From assembly GCF_030264295.1 (NCBI RefSeq), contig NZ_CP127173.1:6827501-6891500 (forward strand): a stretch of DNA of 64,000 nucleotides, in the 5' to 3' direction. The notes under the pieces were generated by a model. The model was not told the DNA's origin. It did no database searches and saw only the letters and a list, made by a program, of their open reading frames with translations. The translations under genes were made by a program, and so were the position numbers. Below, one piece after another: positions 38,856 through 46,622 of this stretch (positions are counted from its first letter, which is position 1; each line of letters begins with the position of its first letter). The DNA comes from Amycolatopsis nalaikhensis. GTDB lineage: Bacteria; Actinomycetota; Actinomycetes; Mycobacteriales; Pseudonocardiaceae.

Positions 38856-39766
38856 GCGGGTTCCTCCGGGTCGGTGGTCGCTACCACCCGCAATACTTCC
38901 AGCATCTGTGCCGCCGCGGGGGGATGACTCGCCTCCAGCAGCCGCACGGCCGCGATCCGCCGCCTCGGTGCCGCGCCCGCGATCGGCACCGCGACGACGT
39001 CGGGGCGCTGGGCCACCAGCGCGAGCCGCGGGGCCGCCCCGATCCCGATGCCGGCCGCGACCAGGCCCTGCACCGACAGGTAGTCCTCGGTCGCGAACCC
39101 GATCCGCGGCTCGAACCCCGACAGCCGGCACAACGTCGTGAACGCCTCGTCGTAGGGCGGCCGGTGGCTGCGCACCACCCACGTCTCGCCCGCCAGCTCC
39201 CGCAGCTCCACTTCGGACTCCCCGGCGACCGGGTGGTCCAGCGGCACCAGCACGCACAGCGGGTCGTCGGCCAGGTGGACCCACTCGACGTCGGCGGGCA
39301 CCGAGCGCGGGTCGAAGTCGTAGTCCCAGACCAGGCCGAGGTGGATCGAGCCGTCGCGCAACGCCGCGGTCATGTCGGACGCGTGCGCCGAGCGCAGCAC
39401 GATCTTCGTCTCCGGGTAGCGGCGCTGGTACTCGCGCACGACGCGGGGGATGAGGTCGGCCCCGGCCGTCGGGAACGCGCCGAGCCGCACCGACGAGTGC
39501 CGCGCCTTCAGGTCCAGCATCTCCTGTTCGATGTGGGCGATCGTGCCGAGCAGCCCGGTGCTGCGCTCGGCCAGCAGCCTGCCCGCCTCAGTGAGCTCGA
39601 TCCCGCGCGAACCGCGCAGCATCAGCGGCACGCCCAGCTGCCGCTCGAGCAGCGCCATCTGCTGCGAGACGGCGGAATGCGTCATGAACAGGGCCTCGGC
39701 CGCCGCGGTGAACGAACCGTGTTCGGCCACCGCGGAGAAGATCTGCAGCCGTCGCGCCTCGAGCAC
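38852..39766 (-). CDS. LysR-family transcriptional regulator
   Basis: A 304-residue LTTR with HTH GSFTAAAEALFMTHSAVSQQ (about 17-36) and substrate-binding domain (about 90-295). It is the middle gene of the ubiX-lysR-gntR operon, 10 bp after ubiX. It is likely one of three regulators of this catabolic locus and may act at the ubiX/amidohydrolase divergent promoter (40419-40541). LTTRs in aromatic pathways usually respond to ring-opened acids; this is inference here. Confidence 0.9.
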   Translation of the reverse strand: MLEARRLQIFSAVAEHGSFTAAAEALFMTHSAVSQQMALLERQLGVPLMLRGSRGIELTEAGRLLAERSTGLLGTIAHIEQEMLDLKARHSSVRLGAFPTAGADLIPRVVREYQRRYPETKIVLRSAHASDMTAALRDGSIHLGLVWDYDFDPRSVPADVEWVHLADDPLCVLVPLDHPVAGESEVELRELAGETWVVRSHRPPYDEAFTTLCRLSGFEPRIGFATEDYLSVQGLVAAGIGIGAAPRLALVAQRPDVVAVPIAGAAPRRRIAAVRLLEASHPPAAAQMLEVLRVVATTDPEEPA

Positions 39767-39776
39767 TCGCCCTCCG

Positions 39777-40418
39777 TCAGCCGCGGGGCAGCAGGTCGGC
39801 CGGGTCGGCCCTGGTCAGTTCGCCGTCCCACGGTTCCGGCGCCAGCTCCCATAGTCCCACCCGGGCCAGCGCGCGGCGAGCGGTGTAGTCCACCAGGTCC
39901 CCGACCGTCTGCGGCCGCGGGTAGAACGCGGGCACCGGCGGCGCGACGATCGCGCCCGCCTCGGTCACCGCGACCATCGCCCGCAGGTGCCCGAGGTGCA
40001 ACGGCGTCTCGCGGACCATCAGCAGCAGCGGGCGGCCTTCCTTGAGGCAGACGTCGGCGGCGCGGCTGACCAGTTCGTCGGTGTAGCCGGTGGCGATCGC
40101 CGAGAGCGTCTTGATCGAGCAGGGCGCGACCAGCATGGCCGCGACCGGGAACGAGCCGGACGCGATGGCCGCGCCGATCTCGCCCGGGCGGTAGGTGACG
40201 TCGGCGAGCGCGCGGACGTCGGCCAGCGTGAGGTCGCATTCGTGGCGCAGGGTGAGGATCCCGGCCTTGGACAGCACCAGGTGCGTCCGGATGTCCGGCC
40301 GCTCGCGCAGGAGTTGCAGGATGCGCACGCCCAGGCACGCTCCGCTGGCGCCGGTGATCGCCACGACCACGTTCCGGGTTTCCGTCACGACCGCCGCCTT
40401 TCCCTTGAGGACTCCCAT
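39777..40418 (-). CDS. ubiX: UbiX-family flavin prenyltransferase
   Basis: A 213-residue flavoprotein that makes prenyl-FMN from FMN and dimethylallyl phosphate for UbiD enzymes. Diagnostic segments: the flavin loop VAITGASGACLGVRIL (about 19-34), VAPCSIKTLSAIATGYTDEL (about 97-116), and LLLMVRETPLHLGHLRAM (about 130-147). The start is ATG 40418 or, more likely by homologous length, GTG 40388. Its presence beside a UbiD gene implies that the decarboxylase receives its cofactor from within the cluster. It is divergent from the amidohydrolase operon. Confidence 0.9.
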   Translation of the reverse strand: MGVLKGKAAVVTETRNVVVAITGASGACLGVRILQLLRERPDIRTHLVLSKAGILTLRHECDLTLADVRALADVTYRPGEIGAAIASGSFPVAAMLVAPCSIKTLSAIATGYTDELVSRAADVCLKEGRPLLLMVRETPLHLGHLRAMVAVTEAGAIVAPPVPAFYPRPQTVGDLVDYTARRALARVGLWELAPEPWDGELTRADPADLLPRG

Positions 40419-40510
40419 CGCAACACGAACGCCGGTGAGAAGCGAGGCCTCCGCTGCCAGATCTGCTTACGGCTCCTGCCAGGAAAGCGCGCTGGTTCCC
40501 GGGCGGGGGG

Positions 40511-40525
40511 CCGACTTAGCGTCGG
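40511..40525 (+). promoter_or_regulatory. Promoter and candidate operator of the hydroxylase operon
   Basis: CCGAC (40511-40515), spacer TTAGC, GTCGG (40521-40525) is a perfect 5-5-5 palindrome enclosing TAGCGT (40517-40522), a plausible -10 located 20 bp before the GTG at 40542. Confidence 0.45.
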
Positions 40526-40541
40526 AGCACCAACCCGACCG

Positions 40542-41552
40542 GTGGAGGTGAGTCGGACGGAAGTCCTCGACACGCACGCGCACATCGTGCCCCGCTCGCT
40601 GCTGAGCGCGCTGGAAGACGCCCCCGTCGCGGGGTTTTCGGCGCGGCGCACCGACCAGGGCTGGGTGGTGGCGGTGCCCGGCACCGGCGACACCCGGCCG
40701 ATCGGCGCGCGGATGATCGAGCCCGCGCCCCGCGAAGCCTGGCAGCGGCAGGCCGGCGTCACGCGGCAGGTCCTTTCGCCGTGGCTGGACATCCAGTCCG
40801 CGCCGCTCAACCCGGCGCGCGCCCGTGACTGGGCGCGCACGGTCAACGACGCGATGGCCGAGTCGGCCGCGGACGCGAACACGGTGGCGCTGGCCTCGGT
40901 GGCCGTCGACGACGGCGACCGGGCGGCCGACGACGTCCTCGAAGCCTGGAAGCGCATCGAGTTCGCCGGGCTCATCCTCAACACGGACCCGCCCGCGGGC
41001 CCGGCCCCGCACGAGGCGACGTACGATCCACTGTGGACCGTCGCGGCCGCCGAAGGCATCCCGGTGGTGCTGCACCCGCCGACGTGCGGGCCGTCCGGCG
41101 ACCTCACCTCGCTCGGCACGATGGGCAACGTCCACGGCAGGCTGATCGACAACTCCGTCGCGGTCACCAAGCTGATCCTCGCCGGTGTCCTCGACCGGCA
41201 CCCCGCCCTGCGGCTGGTCCTGGTGCACGGCGGCGGCTTCCTGCCCTACCAGGCCGGTCGCCTCGACGGCGGCTACCGCACGAAGGAAGCCTTCGCGGGC
41301 GAGCTCGAGCGCGGCAAGCCGTCGGCCTACCTGGGCGAGTTCCACTACGACACGGTCGGCCTGTCCGGTCCGGCGATCGCGTTCCTCGCCGGGCTCGTCG
41401 GGCCCGGGCGGGTGCTGCTCGGCAGCGACTACCCGTTCGCGCTCGGCGACCCCGAACCGGTCCGGACCGTCCGCGAAAGCGGCCTCGACGACGCCTACGT
41501 CGAAGCGATCCTGCACACCAACGCCGAAACGCTGTTCCGGAGGCCCGCATGA
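40542..41552 (+). CDS. ACMSD-type amidohydrolase (putative non-oxidative decarboxylase)
   Basis: A 336-residue amidohydrolase-2 TIM barrel. Metal ligands: the HxH pair in LDTHAHIVP (H12, H14), a histidine in VLHPPTCGP, another in LVHGGG, and the aspartate in GSDYPFALGDP. The family includes aminocarboxymuconate-semialdehyde decarboxylase, gamma-resorcylate and 5-carboxyvanillate decarboxylases, iso-orotate decarboxylase and 3,6-dihydroxypicolinate decarboxylase, so decarboxylation of an aromatic or heteroaromatic acid is likely. Start is GTG 40542 or GTG 40548. It is first in a seven-gene operon leading to the molybdenum hydroxylase. Confidence 0.87.
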   Translation: MEVSRTEVLDTHAHIVPRSLLSALEDAPVAGFSARRTDQGWVVAVPGTGDTRPIGARMIEPAPREAWQRQAGVTRQVLSPWLDIQSAPLNPARARDWARTVNDAMAESAADANTVALASVAVDDGDRAADDVLEAWKRIEFAGLILNTDPPAGPAPHEATYDPLWTVAAAEGIPVVLHPPTCGPSGDLTSLGTMGNVHGRLIDNSVAVTKLILAGVLDRHPALRLVLVHGGGFLPYQAGRLDGGYRTKEAFAGELERGKPSAYLGEFHYDTVGLSGPAIAFLAGLVGPGRVLLGSDYPFALGDPEPVRTVRESGLDDAYVEAILHTNAETLFRRPA

Positions 41553-42337
41553 GCACCCCCACCGCCGGGCCGCTGGCCGTCCGCCGCCGCGGCGCGGGCG
41601 ACCCCTTGGTGCTGCTGCACCCGCTGGCGTTGTCCGGCGAGCTGTGGACCCCGCTCGCCGAGGCGCTGTCGGACGAGTTCCAGGTGTTCGCCCTCGACCT
41701 CCGTGGCCACGGCGACAGCGCGTGGGACGGCAAGCCGTTCCGCATCGAAGACCTCGCCGACGACGTCGCGCGGGCCCTCGACGAGCTAGACCTGCCCTCG
41801 GCGAGCCTGCTCGGCCTGTCGATGGGCGGCAGCGTCGCGGTGAACTTCGCCGGGCGGTTCCCGGAGCGCGTCCGCTCGCTCGTGCTGGCCGACACGACGG
41901 CCTGGTACGGCGAAGACGCCGTCGCCGCCTGGGCCGAGCGCGCGGAGAAGGCCGTAACGGTGCCGCGGGCGAAGCAGGTGCCCTTCCAGCTGGACCGCTG
42001 GTTCTCCCCGGAGTTCCGGGAGCGGCACCCGGAGGAGGCCGACCGCGTGGTCAAGATCTTCCTGCGCACCAACAGCGAAGCCCACGCCGCCGCGTCGATC
42101 GCCATGGGCGCCATGGACTCCCGGCCGCTGCTGCCCGCGGTCACCGCGTCGACGCTGGTGCTGGTCGGGCGCTACGACTACGCGACCCCGCCGTCGATGG
42201 CGCGCACCCTCGCCGACGGCATCCCGGACGCCGAGCTCGAGATCCTGCCCGACCTGCGGCACCTGTCCCTCGTCGAAAGCCCGCTGCTGGCCGGCCGCGT
42301 CCGGCAGCACCTGCGCCGCGTCACGGAGACCCGATGA
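41549..42337 (+). CDS. Alpha/beta hydrolase (enol-lactonase / deformylase-like)
   Basis: A 262-residue alpha/beta hydrolase: oxyanion segment LLHPLALSG, nucleophile S91 in GLSMGGSVA, acid D in VGRYDYATPP and histidine in LRHLSLVES. Closest in appearance to 3-oxoadipate enol-lactonase (PcaD) and N-formylmaleamate deformylase (NicD). In this context it would hydrolyse a lactone, formamide or ring-opened intermediate. The ATG overlaps the upstream amidohydrolase stop and its own stop overlaps the next start (ATGA on both sides). Confidence 0.88.
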   Translation: MSTPTAGPLAVRRRGAGDPLVLLHPLALSGELWTPLAEALSDEFQVFALDLRGHGDSAWDGKPFRIEDLADDVARALDELDLPSASLLGLSMGGSVAVNFAGRFPERVRSLVLADTTAWYGEDAVAAWAERAEKAVTVPRAKQVPFQLDRWFSPEFRERHPEEADRVVKIFLRTNSEAHAAASIAMGAMDSRPLLPAVTASTLVLVGRYDYATPPSMARTLADGIPDAELEILPDLRHLSLVESPLLAGRVRQHLRRVTETR

Positions 42338-43203
42338 AACCCGCCCCCTTCACCTACCACGCACCCCGCGAGCTCGACGAAGCGCTGGAGCTGCTGCGCG
42401 AGCACGGCGACGAGGCCAAGGTCCTCGCCGGCGGCCAGAGCCTGATGCCGATGCTCAACTTCCGCCTCGCCCACATCGAGCACCTCGTCGACATCAACCG
42501 GCTCGGCGGGCGCTGGGAGACGCCGACGTTCGGCGACACCACGATCACCATTCCCGCGCTGGTCCGGCAGCGGCAGCTCGAACGCTCGCCCGAGGCCGCG
42601 CGGCTGCTGCCGGTGCTCACCGAGGCCCTGCACCAGGTCGCGCACCCGCAGATCCGCAACCGCGGCACGGTCTGCGGCAGCCTCGCCCACGCCGACCCGG
42701 CGGCCGAGCTGCCGAGCGTGCTCACCGTGCTGGACGCGAAGTTCACCCTCGCCTCGGCCCGCGGGGTCCGCACGGTCCCCGCCGCCGACTTCTTCCTGTT
42801 CCACCTCACCACCGCGCTGGAGCCGGACGAGCTGCTGCTGGAGGTGAGCGTCGAGCGGCCGGGGGCGAACCACTTCTCCGCGTTCCGCGAGTTCGCCACC
42901 CGGCGCGGCGACTTCGCGCTGGCCGGCGTGGCCGTGGTGTGCGAAGTGGACGGTGGCGTCGTCACGGCGTGCCGGATCGCGGCCGCCGGCGTGGCCCCGA
43001 CCCCGCAGCGGCTGACCGACGCCGAACAGCTGGTCGTCGGCCAGCCCCTCGGACCCGACCTGGGCGCGGCTGCCGGCGCCGCCGCCCGCGCCCAGGTCGA
43101 TCCCACCGGCGACATCCACGCGAGCGCCGAGTACCGCGCCCGGCTCACCGGCGTGCTGGTCAAGCGCGCGCTCGCCGACATCACGGAGAAGGCCCATGCC
43201 TGA
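42334..43203 (+). CDS. Molybdenum hydroxylase FAD-binding (medium) subunit
   Basis: A 289-residue CoxM-type flavoprotein. FAD motifs: AGGQSLMPMLNFRLA (32-46) and GTVCGSLAHADPAAELP (about 110-126); the C-terminal CO_deh_flav_C domain follows. It passes electrons from the 2Fe-2S subunit to the acceptor. The gene overlaps both neighbours by a few bases (ATGA at the start; 8 bp with the small subunit). Confidence 0.92.
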   Translation: MKPAPFTYHAPRELDEALELLREHGDEAKVLAGGQSLMPMLNFRLAHIEHLVDINRLGGRWETPTFGDTTITIPALVRQRQLERSPEAARLLPVLTEALHQVAHPQIRNRGTVCGSLAHADPAAELPSVLTVLDAKFTLASARGVRTVPAADFFLFHLTTALEPDELLLEVSVERPGANHFSAFREFATRRGDFALAGVAVVCEVDGGVVTACRIAAAGVAPTPQRLTDAEQLVVGQPLGPDLGAAAGAAARAQVDPTGDIHASAEYRARLTGVLVKRALADITEKAHA

Positions 43204-43678
43204 AACCACCCACCGGGTCCGGGGCACGGTCAACGGGCAGACGTTCGACGAGACCGTCGACGCCCGCCTGACGCTCGCGGACTTCCTGCGCGAAAAGCTG
43301 CGGCTCACCGGCACCCACCTCGGCTGCGAGCACGGCGTCTGCGGGGCGTGCACGGTGATCGTCGACGGTGCCGCCACGCGCTCCTGCCTGATGCTCGCCG
43401 TCCAGGCCGACGGCGCGGCGCTGGAAACCGTCGAAGGCCTGGCCACCGACGGCGAGCTGGCCCCGCTGCAGCAGGCCTTCAAGCGCAACCACGCCCTGCA
43501 GTGCGGGTTCTGCACCCCGGGCTTCCTGATGAGCGTCACGGCCGCCCTGCGTGAAGACACCGTCGCCGACGAGGCACAGGCTCGCGAGGTGCTGAGCGGG
43601 AACATCTGCCGCTGCACCGGCTACACCGGGCTCGTCCAGTCCGTTTTGGACGTCGCGAAAGGACAGTCCGATGCCTGA
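43196..43678 (+). CDS. Molybdenum hydroxylase 2Fe-2S (small) subunit
   Basis: A 160-residue CoxS-type protein with two 2Fe-2S clusters: plant-ferredoxin-type CEHGVCGACTV (about 44-54) plus a later cysteine in TRSCLML, and the helical second-cluster motifs CGFCTPGF and CRCTGY. It transfers electrons from the molybdenum site to FAD. It overlaps the medium subunit gene by 8 bp and the large subunit gene by 8 bp, so stoichiometric synthesis is likely. Confidence 0.94.
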   Translation: MPETTHRVRGTVNGQTFDETVDARLTLADFLREKLRLTGTHLGCEHGVCGACTVIVDGAATRSCLMLAVQADGAALETVEGLATDGELAPLQQAFKRNHALQCGFCTPGFLMSVTAALREDTVADEAQAREVLSGNICRCTGYTGLVQSVLDVAKGQSDA

Positions 43679-46013
43679 GATGATCGGCGCGCGGCTGCCG
43701 CGCCGCGAGGACGAGCGGCTGCTCACCGGCCGCGGCCGCTACCTCGACGACCTCGACCTGCCCGACGCGCTGGCCGCGGCGTTCCTGCGCTCGCCGCACG
43801 CGCACGCCCGGATCACGGCGTTCGACGCCACCGCGGCCCGCGCGCTGCCCGGCGTCGTCGCGGTGTTCTCCGGCGCGGACCTGCTGGAGATCCAGAAACC
43901 CCTCGCCCCCAAGGTTCAGCACCCCCAGCTGCGCGACTACCCGCGCCTGCCGATGCCGCCGGAGGAACTGCACTACGTCGGCGAGCCACTCGCCGTCGTC
44001 ATCGCGGAGTCGCGGTACATCGCCGAAGACGCGCTGGAGCTCATCGAGGTCGACTACGAGGTGCTGCCCGCGGTCGGTTCGACGGCCGCGGCGCTGCGGC
44101 CCGGCGGCCCGCTCGCGCACAGCGGTGACGAGTCCAATGTGGCCGTCCTGCTCACCCAGAGCGCCGGGGACGCGGCCGAAGCACTGCGGACCGCGCCGCA
44201 CACGCTGAGCGAAGAGTTCCACCAGATGCGCGGCGGCGGCCACTCGATGGAACCCCGCGCCGTGGCCGCGCGCTTCGAGCCCGCGACCGGGCAGCTGACC
44301 ATCTGGGACACCACCCAGTCGCCGCACTACGCCCGCCAGCAGCTGTCGATGATCTACGAGATGGCCGAGGACGACCTGCGCGTGATCGCCCCGGCCGACG
44401 TCGGCGGCGGCTTCGGCCCGAAAGCCCAGTTCTACGGCGAAGAAGTCGTCATCCCGTGGGTCGCGAAGAAGCTGCGCCGCGCGGTGAAGTGGGTCGAGGA
44501 CCGGCAGGAGAACTTCGTCTCGGCGATGATGGAACGCTCGCAGACGCACCGGGTCGAGGTCGGCTTCGACGACGACGGGCGCCTGCTGGCGGCCAAGGAC
44601 GTCATCGAGCACGACCAGGGCGCGTACTGCGCCGGGCTGCAGGTGCCGTCAATCACGACGTCGACCGTGCCCGGCCCGTACAAGGTGCCGAACATCGACA
44701 TCGAGCTGCGGGCCTGCTACACGAACATGGTCCCGACGTCCTCGGTGCGCGGCGCGGGGCGCCCGCAGGCGGTGTTCGTGATGGAACGCATGATGGACCG
44801 GATCGCCGCGCACCTCGGCCTGGACCCGGCCGAAGTCCGGCGGCGCAACCTGATCCAGCCCGACGAGTTCCCGTACCAGGTCGGGATCATGTTCCGCGAC
44901 GGCAGCCCGCTCACCTACGACAGCGGGAACTTCCCGGCCCTGCTGGAAGGCGCGCTCGAGCGGATCGGCTACGACGAGGCCCGCCGGGAGCAGGCGCGGC
45001 TGCGTGAGGAAGGCCGGTACGTCGGTATCGGGCTCGCGGTGTACGTCGAGGGGTGCGGCCTCGGCCCGTACGAGGGCGCGAAGATCCGCGTCACCAACCG
45101 CGGCCGGATCCTCGTGACGCTCGCGGCGGCCGGGCAGGGCCAGGGTTACGAGACGGTCTACGCGCAGATCGCCGCCGACGGCCTCGGCCTCGACATGGGC
45201 CGCATCGACGTCACGACCGGGGACACCGCCCGGATCCCGTTCGGCCAGGGCACGTTCGCCTCGCGGATCACCGCCACCTGCGGACCCGCCGTGTTCGACG
45301 CGGCCAAGCAGATGCGGGCCCGGTTGTTCGACACCGCGGCGGTGCTGCTCGGCTGCGACGCGTCCGAAGTGGACTTCGTCGGCGACCTCGTCTGCCTGGG
45401 CGGCGACCGCGAGAAGTCCGTTTCCCTGCAACAGCTCGCGCAGGTCGCCAACATCGGCAAGCACGGCATCACACTGCCGCGCGGCATCACCGCCGGGCTG
45501 GAGACGGCCAGCTACTTCTCGCCGGAGCGGGCGGCCTACGCCAGCGGCGCGCACGCGGCCTTGGTCGAGGTGGACCCGGAAACGGGCGGGATCACCATCC
45601 TCAAGTACGTCATCGGCCACGACTGCGGGACCGTGATCAACCCGCTGCTGGTCGACGGCCAGGTCCTCGGCGGCTTCGCGCACGGCCTCGGCAACGCGAT
45701 GTACGAAGAGGCCGTCTACGACGAAGAAGCGACCCCGCAGGCGACGAGCTACCTCGACTACGCGCTCGTGTCGTCGGCCGAAGTCCCGCCGGTCGACCTC
45801 TTCCACATCGAATCGCCGAGCCCGCTCAACCCGCTCGGCGTGAAGGGCGCGGGGGAGGGCGGCACCGTGCCGCCGCCGGCCGCGATCGCCAACGCCGTCG
45901 AGGACGCGCTGCGCCCGCTCGGCGCCCGCGTGACCCGCGCGCCCGTCACCCCCGCCCGCGTCGTCGACGCGCTCCTCGCCGCCGCCTCGGTCGCCGGAAA
46001 GAAGGTCAGCTGA
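43671..46013 (+). CDS. Molybdenum hydroxylase large (molybdopterin) subunit
   Basis: A 780-residue xanthine dehydrogenase/CoxL-family subunit carrying the molybdopterin cytosine dinucleotide cofactor. Visible: GARLPRREDERLLTGRGRYL at the N terminus, GGGFGPKAQ (about 244-252), SVRGAGRPQAVFVMER (about 359-374) and the catalytic Glu in GVKGAGEGG (about 723-731). The SVRGAGR loop lacks the cysteine of AYxCSFR, so it is not a form I CO dehydrogenase; it hydroxylates an aromatic or N-heteroaromatic carbon using water. The stop TGA overlaps the CoxG-like start. Confidence 0.93.
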   Translation: MPEMIGARLPRREDERLLTGRGRYLDDLDLPDALAAAFLRSPHAHARITAFDATAARALPGVVAVFSGADLLEIQKPLAPKVQHPQLRDYPRLPMPPEELHYVGEPLAVVIAESRYIAEDALELIEVDYEVLPAVGSTAAALRPGGPLAHSGDESNVAVLLTQSAGDAAEALRTAPHTLSEEFHQMRGGGHSMEPRAVAARFEPATGQLTIWDTTQSPHYARQQLSMIYEMAEDDLRVIAPADVGGGFGPKAQFYGEEVVIPWVAKKLRRAVKWVEDRQENFVSAMMERSQTHRVEVGFDDDGRLLAAKDVIEHDQGAYCAGLQVPSITTSTVPGPYKVPNIDIELRACYTNMVPTSSVRGAGRPQAVFVMERMMDRIAAHLGLDPAEVRRRNLIQPDEFPYQVGIMFRDGSPLTYDSGNFPALLEGALERIGYDEARREQARLREEGRYVGIGLAVYVEGCGLGPYEGAKIRVTNRGRILVTLAAAGQGQGYETVYAQIAADGLGLDMGRIDVTTGDTARIPFGQGTFASRITATCGPAVFDAAKQMRARLFDTAAVLLGCDASEVDFVGDLVCLGGDREKSVSLQQLAQVANIGKHGITLPRGITAGLETASYFSPERAAYASGAHAALVEVDPETGGITILKYVIGHDCGTVINPLLVDGQVLGGFAHGLGNAMYEEAVYDEEATPQATSYLDYALVSSAEVPPVDLFHIESPSPLNPLGVKGAGEGGTVPPPAAIANAVEDALRPLGARVTRAPVTPARVVDALLAAASVAGKKVS

Positions 46014-46612
46014 TGCTCATCGAGAACTCCTTCGAGGTCGCCGCCGACCCCGACGAGGTGTACCGGTTCCTCCAGGACGCCCACAACGTCGCCGCCTGCT
46101 TCCCGGGCGCGGAGCTCGTCGAGGACCTCGGCGACGACTCCTACCGGGGCAAGGTGAAGATCAAGGTCGGCCCGGTGACCGCGGCCTACCAGGGCGTGGC
46201 GAAGGTGGTCGAGCGCGACGCCGTCGCGCGCACCGCGGTGCTGCTGGCCGACGGCAAGGACACCAAAGGAGCCGGCACGGCCAAGGCCCGCGCGACCATG
46301 CGCGTGACCCCGGCGGGCGAGGGCGCGAACGTCGTGCTCGCGACCGACCTGACGATCTCCGGGAAGCTCGCGCAGTTCGGCCGCGGGATCATGGCCGACG
46401 TCTCCGGCCGCATGGTCGGGGAGCTCGCGTCCCGGGTCCGGGACCGCATCGAGCACGGCGAGGAGCCCGTGGCCGAAGAAGCCGCGCCGGTGGCCGCACC
46501 GCCGGTCGCCGAGGCGCCGCCGATGAAGGCCCTCGAACTGGCCCGGATCGTGCTCGCCGGGATCCTCGAACGCTGGGCGGCGCGCCTGCGGACGCCGCGT
46601 CCCGCCCGGTGA
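46013..46612 (+). CDS. CoxG-like SRPBCC protein
   Basis: A 199-residue protein of the CO dehydrogenase subunit G family (START/SRPBCC fold, about 1-150), with NSFEVAADPDEVYRFLQDAH at the start and a Pro/Ala linker leading to a C-terminal amphipathic or hydrophobic helix (ALELARIVLAGILER), which in CoxG relatives anchors the hydroxylase at the membrane. It is probably needed for assembly or membrane docking of the Mo enzyme. ATG 46013 overlaps the large-subunit stop. Confidence 0.88.
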   Translation: MLIENSFEVAADPDEVYRFLQDAHNVAACFPGAELVEDLGDDSYRGKVKIKVGPVTAAYQGVAKVVERDAVARTAVLLADGKDTKGAGTAKARATMRVTPAGEGANVVLATDLTISGKLAQFGRGIMADVSGRMVGELASRVRDRIEHGEEPVAEEAAPVAAPPVAEAPPMKALELARIVLAGILERWAARLRTPRPAR

Positions 46613-46622
46613 CGGCGTCGCG

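Noticed and set aside
43671..46013. Annotation as aerobic carbon monoxide dehydrogenase (form I)
   Set aside because: The active-site loop reads SVRGAGR rather than AYxCSFR, and the context (UbiD, amidohydrolase, NCS2) does not fit CO oxidation.
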